From NCBI GenBank assembly GCA_030831375.1, contig JAURLF010000014.1:1-7960 (forward strand): 7,960 bases of DNA, given 5' to 3'. Source of the stretch: Gaiellales bacterium (lineage in GTDB: Bacteria > Actinomycetota > Thermoleophilia > Gaiellales > F1-60-MAGs149). The notes below the pieces were generated by a model. That model did not search any database. It was not told the origin of the DNA and worked only from the letters and a program-made list of their open reading frames with translations. Numbering within the stretch: position 1 is the stretch's first letter; each line of letters starts with the position of its first letter. The translations under genes and the position numbers were made by a program. Shown piece after piece: positions 3,875 through 7,960 of the stretch.

Positions 3875-6553
3875 GTGGTCCCTCCCTCGCAGACCGGCGC
3901 GCCAGCGAAGTTTGTGTACGACCAGTCGGAGGGCTCCGCCGATATGCGCCCGCTGCTCGGCGGCAAGGGCGCGAACGTGGCCGAGATGCAGCGCATCGGC
4001 GTGCCTGTGCCCGATGGCTTCACCGTCACGACCGCGGCCTGCGTGGCCGCGATGGAGGCCGGTGGCGCCTGGCCGGACGGGCTCTGGGACGCCGTGCTCG
4101 AGCGGCTCGCCGCGCTCGAGGAGCGGACCGGTCGCCGGCTTGGCGACCCGGAGCGGCCGCTGCTCGTGAGCGTGCGCTCCGGCGCCGTCTTCTCGATGCC
4201 GGGGATGATGGACACGATCCTCAACCTCGGCATCAACGACGACGCCGTGCGCGGCCTCGCCGCCGAGTCGGGCAACCCGCGCTTCGCCTGGGACTCGTAC
4301 CGGCGCTTCGTGCAGATGTTCGGGGAGGTCGTCCTCGGGGTGCCGTCCGACGACTACGAGCACGCGCTGTCGCAGCTCAAGCGTGCGCGCGGCGTGGCCT
4401 CTGACACGGACCTGACGGCCGAGGACCTCGAGGGGCTGGTGGGCACGTTCCGCGAGCTGACCGAGGCGGCCGCCGGCGCCGGCGCGTTCGGCGATGATCC
4501 GCGCGAGCAGCTTCGCCTGGCGATCGACGCCGTCTTCCAGTCGTGGCAGAACCCGCGCGCCGCCGTCTACCGACGCGCAAACGACATCCCCGACGACCTC
4601 GGCACCGCGGTCAACATCATGCAGATGGTGTTCGGGAACCTCGGCGAGACGTCGGGCACCGGCGTCTGCTTCACGCGCAACCCCGCCACGGGCGTGCACG
4701 AGCTGTACGGCGAGTTCCTCGTCAACGCGCAGGGCGAGGACGTCGTCGCGGGCATCCGCACGCCGCGCCCGCTCGCCGAGATGGAGGTCGCCCTGCCGGC
4801 CGCCTACGGCGAGCTCGTCGAGACGATGGCGCGGCTCGAGGCGCACTACGGCGACATGCAGGACATCGAGTTCACGGTCGAGCAGGGCCACCTCTACCTG
4901 CTCCAGACCCGCACCGGCAAGCGCACCGCGCAGGCCGCCGTCCGGATCGCGTGCGACATGGTCGCCGAGGGCGTGATCACCCGCGAGCAGGCGGTGCAGC
5001 GGATCGACCCGAAGCAGCTCGACCAGCTCCTGCACCCGACGATCGATCCGGACGCCCCGCGCGACCTGCTCGCCACGGGGCTGAACGCGTCGCCGGGCGC
5101 GGGCGTGGGGGAGGTCGTCCTCGACGCCGACACCGCGGAGCGCCGCGGCAAGGCCGGCGTCCCGGTGATCCTCGTGCGCTGGGAGACCACCCCGGACGAC
5201 ATCCACGGCGTGATCGCCGCGCAGGGCGTGATCACCGCGCACGGCGGCATGACGTCGCACGCGGCCGTCGTCGCGCGCGGCATGGGCAAGCCGTGCGTGG
5301 CGGGCGTCGACGGCCTGCAGATCGACACGGACGCGCGCACGATCGCGATCGGCGGGCGCGTGGTCGCCGAGGGCGAGACGATCACGATGGACGGGTCGAC
5401 CGGCGAGGTCCTCGCGGGCGGCCTGCCGCTCGTGCCGCCGCGCTTCGACGATCACTTCCGCGAGATCACCGCCTGGGCGGACGAGATCCGGCGACTGCGC
5501 GTGCGGGCGAACGCGGACACGCCGGAGGACGCCGTGCGCGCCCGCGCATTCGGGGCCGAGGGCATCGGCCTGTGCCGCACGGAGCACATGTTCATGAGCG
5601 AGGACCGGCTGCCGAGCGTGCGCCGCATGATCCTCGCCACGGACGAGGATGAGCGGCTCGCCGCGCTCGCCGAGATCGCGCCGATGCAGCAGGGCGACTT
5701 CGAGGGGATCCTGCGGGCGATGGACGGCCTGCCCGTCACGATCCGCCTGCTCGACCCGCCGCTGCACGAGTTCCTGCCGAGCCTGCTCGAGGCCTCGCAG
5801 GAGGTGGAGCGGATCCGCGAGCACGGCGCCCCCGGCGACCTCGCCGCGGCCGAGGCGCTGCTGGGCCGCGTCAAGGAGCTGACCGAGGCGAACCCGATGC
5901 TCGGCACCCGCGGCTGCCGGCTCGGCCTGCTCTTCCCCGAGATCTATGCGATGCAGGCGCGCGCCATCGTCGATGCCGCGCTTGCCGTCAAGGCGGCGGG
6001 CGGCGATCCGCGCCCCGAGATCATGATCCCGCTCGTCGGCTTCGCCGAGGAGCTCCGCCGCATGCGCGAGCTCGTCGAGGACGTGGTGCGCGAGGAGACG
6101 GAGCGCGCCGGCGTCGAGTTCCCGATCCAGGTCGGCACGATGATCGAGCTGCCGCGCGCCGCCGTCGTGGCCGGGCAGATCGCCGAGCACGCCGACTTCT
6201 TCTCGTTCGGGACGAACGACCTCACGCAGACCGTGCTGGGCCTGTCGCGCGACGACGCGGAGGGCAAGTTCCTGACCCAGTACCTCGACGACGGCGTGAT
6301 CGACAAGAACCCGTTCCAGACCATCGACGTCGACGGCGTCGGCGCGGTCGTGGCGATGGGCTGCGAGCAGGGCCGCGCCGCGAAGCCCGACCTCAAGCTC
6401 GGCGTCTGCGGCGAGCACGGCGGCGATCCGCTCAGCGTCGGCTTCTTCCACGACGTCGGGGTCGACTACGTCTCGTGCTCGCCCTTCCGGGTGCCGATCG
6501 CGCGCCTCGCCGCCGCGCAGGCCGCGCTCGACGCCTCCTTCAAGGACCGCTAG
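3875..6553 (+). CDS. ppdK: Pyruvate, phosphate dikinase
   Basis: An 892-residue PPDK, slightly longer than the usual 870-880. It interconverts pyruvate + ATP + Pi and phosphoenolpyruvate + AMP + PPi in the cytosol. The N-terminal nucleotide-binding part carries GGKGANVAEM (about residue 29), SVRSG with R101, SMPGMMDTILNLGIND, YRRFVQMFGEVVLG and TGVCFTRNPATG. GDMQDIEFTVE and LLQTRTGKR close the ATP-grasp region. The swivelling phosphohistidine domain has GGMTSHAAVVARGMGKPC with catalytic H462; T460 is the residue targeted by PDRP regulators in plants and some bacteria. The C-terminal PEP/pyruvate TIM barrel has GTRGCRLG, SFGTNDLTQTVLG and the catalytic C845 in CGEHGGDP. All key residues are present, so it should be active. 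The GTG start matches the position where homologues begin and follows a leaderless-type -10. It leads an operon with the comB-like gene 6 nt downstream. It may serve gluconeogenesis, glycolysis with PPi, or PEP supply for its partner. Confidence 0.97.
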   Translation: MVPPSQTGAPAKFVYDQSEGSADMRPLLGGKGANVAEMQRIGVPVPDGFTVTTAACVAAMEAGGAWPDGLWDAVLERLAALEERTGRRLGDPERPLLVSVRSGAVFSMPGMMDTILNLGINDDAVRGLAAESGNPRFAWDSYRRFVQMFGEVVLGVPSDDYEHALSQLKRARGVASDTDLTAEDLEGLVGTFRELTEAAAGAGAFGDDPREQLRLAIDAVFQSWQNPRAAVYRRANDIPDDLGTAVNIMQMVFGNLGETSGTGVCFTRNPATGVHELYGEFLVNAQGEDVVAGIRTPRPLAEMEVALPAAYGELVETMARLEAHYGDMQDIEFTVEQGHLYLLQTRTGKRTAQAAVRIACDMVAEGVITREQAVQRIDPKQLDQLLHPTIDPDAPRDLLATGLNASPGAGVGEVVLDADTAERRGKAGVPVILVRWETTPDDIHGVIAAQGVITAHGGMTSHAAVVARGMGKPCVAGVDGLQIDTDARTIAIGGRVVAEGETITMDGSTGEVLAGGLPLVPPRFDDHFREITAWADEIRRLRVRANADTPEDAVRARAFGAEGIGLCRTEHMFMSEDRLPSVRRMILATDEDERLAALAEIAPMQQGDFEGILRAMDGLPVTIRLLDPPLHEFLPSLLEASQEVERIREHGAPGDLAAAEALLGRVKELTEANPMLGTRGCRLGLLFPEIYAMQARAIVDAALAVKAAGGDPRPEIMIPLVGFAEELRRMRELVEDVVREETERAGVEFPIQVGTMIELPRAAVVAGQIAEHADFFSFGTNDLTQTVLGLSRDDAEGKFLTQYLDDGVIDKNPFQTIDVDGVGAVVAMGCEQGRAAKPDLKLGVCGEHGGDPLSVGFFHDVGVDYVSCSPFRVPIARLAAAQAALDASFKDR

Positions 6554-6559
6554 GCGCCC

Positions 6560-7276
6560 GTGTCCGCGACCCTGCACGCGGCGCTCGGGCCGGTCGACGC
6601 CGCGCCCGCCGACGTCGCGATCGTCGTCGACTGCATCCGCGCCACCACGACGCTCTCGCACGCGCTTGCCGCGGGCTACGGCGAGGTCGTCTGCGTCGGC
6701 GAGGTCGATGACGCCCATGCCGAGCGCCGCGACGGCGTCGTCCTCGGCGGCGAGCGCCACGGCGTCCGGATCGAGGGCTTCGACCTCGGCAACTCGCCCG
6801 CCGAGTACGCCGAGCCCCGCGGCGACGTGCTGGTCCTGACCACCACGAACGGCACGCGCGCGATCCTGCAGTCCGCGGCGGAGTCGGGCACGGTGCTGGT
6901 CGGGGCCCTCGTCAACGCGCAGGCCCTCGTCGACCGCGCCCTCGCCGCCCTGCCTGCCGACGGCACCCTCGTCGTCCGCTGCGCGGGCGTGCGCGGCGCC
7001 ATCGCCCTCGACGACGTCTACGTGGCGGGCCTCCTGCTGGCCCGCGCCTCCGAGCGGCTCGGCGACGCGTTCGCGACGGACGCCGCGCGCGTCGCGACGG
7101 CCGTGGCGCGCGCCTACCCGGACCCGCTCGCGGCGCTCGCCGACTCGCAGAGCGCGCGCGACCTCGACGGCACCGGCCTCGAGCCGGACGTCGCGCGCTG
7201 CGCCGCGCTCGACACGCTGGTGGTGGCGCCGATCGTGACGGCGTCCGCGCCGGGCCGCGTCGTCGTGACGGCCTAG
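6560..7276 (+). CDS. comB: ComB-family 2-phosphosulfolactate phosphatase homologue
   Basis: A 238-residue protein of the ComB family, at the usual length of about 240. ComB hydrolyses 2-phospho-3-sulfolactate to sulfolactate with Mg2+ in archaeal coenzyme M synthesis; bacterial members are common but mostly uncharacterised. Family signatures in order are IVVDCIRATTT (D24, R27), GGERHGVRIEGFDLGNSP (E65, D75, N78), LTTTNGTRA (N97, R100) and CAGVRGAIALDD (141-152). The conserved acidic and asparagine residues expected to hold the metal and phosphate look intact. The GTG at 6560 is 6 nt after the ppdK stop; AAGGA at 6542-6546 is the nearest Shine-Dalgarno candidate but is 13 nt away, so coupling to ppdK translation is likely. 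Linkage to a PEP-making enzyme is suggestive, since phosphosulfolactate is made from PEP and sulfite. No ComA is seen, so a different phosphorylated substrate is equally possible. Confidence 0.85.
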   Translation: MSATLHAALGPVDAAPADVAIVVDCIRATTTLSHALAAGYGEVVCVGEVDDAHAERRDGVVLGGERHGVRIEGFDLGNSPAEYAEPRGDVLVLTTTNGTRAILQSAAESGTVLVGALVNAQALVDRALAALPADGTLVVRCAGVRGAIALDDVYVAGLLLARASERLGDAFATDAARVATAVARAYPDPLAALADSQSARDLDGTGLEPDVARCAALDTLVVAPIVTASAPGRVVVTA

Positions 7277-7587
7277 TCGCCGAGCGCGGCGGCGATCTCG
7301 GGCATCGTCTTCTGCACGGCCCGGTTGAACTCCGACAGGTAGCGGTCAACCGTGCCGTCGCCGTCGGCGAGGGTCTCCGCGTAGCCGTCGCGCATCGCGG
7401 CCAGCTCCTCCGCGGCCCAGTCGAGCTCGTCCGCGTAGTCGCCGTAGCGCTCCTCGACCTCGTCGCGGTCGGAGGTGCGGTACGCGGCGCGCGCCTGCCG
7501 GATCGCCTCCAGGCGATCGCCGTGGTCCTCGGCGAACACCTGGAGCTGGCGGTCGATCAGGTCCCCGAACTGCCTGCGTCGGAACAT
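7273..7587 (-). CDS. Conserved-looking helical protein of unknown function
   Basis: A 104-residue acidic protein that I do not recognise. It reads as almost continuous amphipathic helix: FGDLIDRQLQVFAEDHGDRL, EEVEERYGDYADELDWAAEE-like acidic segments, then a glycine/aspartate break near ADGDGT and a final helix VDRYLSEFNRAVQKTMPEIA. It has no signal peptide, no membrane segment and no cysteine, so a cytosolic helical-bundle protein is likely. The start at 7587 follows a TAGCAT -10-like box by 7 nt with no Shine-Dalgarno sequence. Its codon pattern is typical of real genes here (GC-rich third positions), and its stop overlaps that of comB on the other strand. It is divergent from the aminotransferase gene across 44 bp, so the two could be co-regulated. 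Confidence 0.7.
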   Translation of the reverse strand: MFRRRQFGDLIDRQLQVFAEDHGDRLEAIRQARAAYRTSDRDEVEERYGDYADELDWAAEELAAMRDGYAETLADGDGTVDRYLSEFNRAVQKTMPEIAAALGD

Positions 7588-7594
7588 GCGGCTG

Positions 7595-7600
7595 ATGCTA
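7595..7600 (-). promoter_or_regulatory. Candidate -10 box (TAGCAT) of a leaderless promoter for the 104-aa protein
   Basis: TAGCAT on the minus strand fits the TANNNT -10 pattern and is followed by 7 nt and the ATG at 7587. No ribosome binding site is present between them. Confidence 0.4.
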
Positions 7601-7618
7601 GCGGCACCCGCGACCCCG

Positions 7619-7624
7619 TAGGCT
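7619..7624 (+). promoter_or_regulatory. Candidate -10 box (TAGGCT) of a leaderless promoter for the class V aminotransferase gene
   Basis: TAGGCT is followed by 7 nt (TCGGGAA) and the ATG at 7632. TAGGCTTCGG here and TAGGCTGCGG before ppdK agree at nine of ten positions. No Shine-Dalgarno sequence is seen at normal spacing. Confidence 0.5.
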
Positions 7625-7631
7625 TCGGGAA

Positions 7632-7960
7632 ATGCCCGAAACCGCCGCGATCCGCGCCCAGCTCCCCGCCGTCACCCGCCAGGCCTACTTCAACACCGGC
7701 ACGTTCGGGCCGCTGCCCGAGCCCGCGGTGCGCGCGATGGCCGCGTACACCGAGGAGGCGCACCTCGAGGGCCGCATCGGCGACGCCAAGTACGCGCGCC
7801 AGGCCGCGATCGAGGCGGACGCGCGCGCGGCGCTGGCGCGCATGGTCTCGGCCCCCGTCGAGCAGGTCGCGCTCGCCCACTGCACCTCCGACGGCCTTAA
7901 CCTCGTGGTCGGCGGGATCGACTGGGAGGCCGGCGACGAGGTCCTGATCGGCGACTACGA
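7632..7960 (+). CDS. Class V aminotransferase / cysteine desulfurase-like protein (N-terminal part, cut by window edge)
   Basis: The first 109 complete codons of a PLP-dependent fold-type I enzyme; the gene runs off the right edge. It begins MPETAAIRAQLPAVTRQAYF, followed by NTGTFGPLPEPAVRAM, the class V N-terminal signature (usually LNNAGxxPLP) that forms part of the substrate pocket. HCTSDGLNLVVGGIDWEAGD and EVLIGDY match the segment in which TSD/TxG contacts the PLP phosphate and the GDEVL strand follows. The PLP-binding lysine lies beyond the window. Family members include cysteine desulfurases (SufS/IscS), isopenicillin N epimerase-like proteins, EgtE-type C-S lyases and kynureninase, and the visible part does not tell these apart. 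The start is set by the TAGGCT box 7 nt upstream and by the alignment of the NTGTFGPLP motif near residue 20. Confidence 0.85.
   Translation, partial: MPETAAIRAQLPAVTRQAYFNTGTFGPLPEPAVRAMAAYTEEAHLEGRIGDAKYARQAAIEADARAALARMVSAPVEQVALAHCTSDGLNLVVGGIDWEAGDEVLIGDY

Noticed and set aside
3467..6760. A 1097-codon open frame on the minus strand, antisense to ppdK
   Set aside because: It covers ppdK, the comB start and part of the cupin gene. Its product is a low-complexity mix of R, H, D, A and L with no domain, as expected from the complementary frame of a GC-rich gene. The ppdK frame has every family motif.
7522..7947. A 141-codon plus-strand frame at the right end
   Set aside because: It is rich in S, P, R and T and out of frame with the class V aminotransferase, whose N-terminal motifs are clear from 7632.

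Overview
The window is very GC-rich DNA with almost every coding frame ending in G or C. The gene complement (HpaB-type flavin hydroxylase, pyruvate phosphate dikinase, ComB homologue, stand-alone RAM domain) and the leaderless-looking starts behind a TAGGCT -10 box suggest a high-GC actinobacterium, probably Thermoleophilia/Solirubrobacterales. That placement is inference from style; there is no rRNA or other marker in the window.

Layout, left to right. (1) A small minus-strand gene (11-289) encodes a stand-alone Lrp/AsnC ligand-binding (RAM) domain. It is divergent from (2) a plus-strand HpaB-family 4-hydroxyphenylacetate 3-monooxygenase oxygenase component (379-1848), which has a clear sigma70-like promoter and an 8-bp palindrome just after the -10. 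An AT-rich hairpin overlaps its stop codon. (3) On the minus strand, read right to left, lie a cupin gene (3429-3785), a 36-codon fragment that looks like the N-terminus of a DUF1330 protein (3266-3376), and a secreted protein of unknown family (1884-3260). (4) Divergent from the cupin, the plus strand carries ppdK (3875-6553) and, 6 nt downstream, a ComB-like 2-phosphosulfolactate phosphatase homologue (6560-7276), almost certainly one operon. (5) A minus-strand 104-aa helical protein of unknown function (7273-7587) converges on comB; the two stop codons share a CTAG. (6) The window ends inside a plus-strand class V aminotransferase/cysteine desulfurase-like gene (7632 to the edge).

Functionally, PPDK interconverts pyruvate and phosphoenolpyruvate. 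ComB-family enzymes act on 2-phospho-3-sulfolactate, which is made from PEP and sulfite in the archaeal coenzyme M pathway, so the ppdK-comB pair may be more than coincidence, although no ComA-like PEP-sulfite synthase is visible here. The hydroxylase probably works in aromatic-compound breakdown; its flavin reductase partner is not in the window.

The strongest unusual signals are a repeated leaderless-start architecture (TAGGCT plus 6-7 nt plus start codon at three genes, TAGCAT at a fourth), the apparent DUF1330 remnant, and the unrecognised secreted protein. I saw no tRNA, rRNA, CRISPR array, insertion sequence or integrase. No gene-free stretch exceeds about 90 bases.
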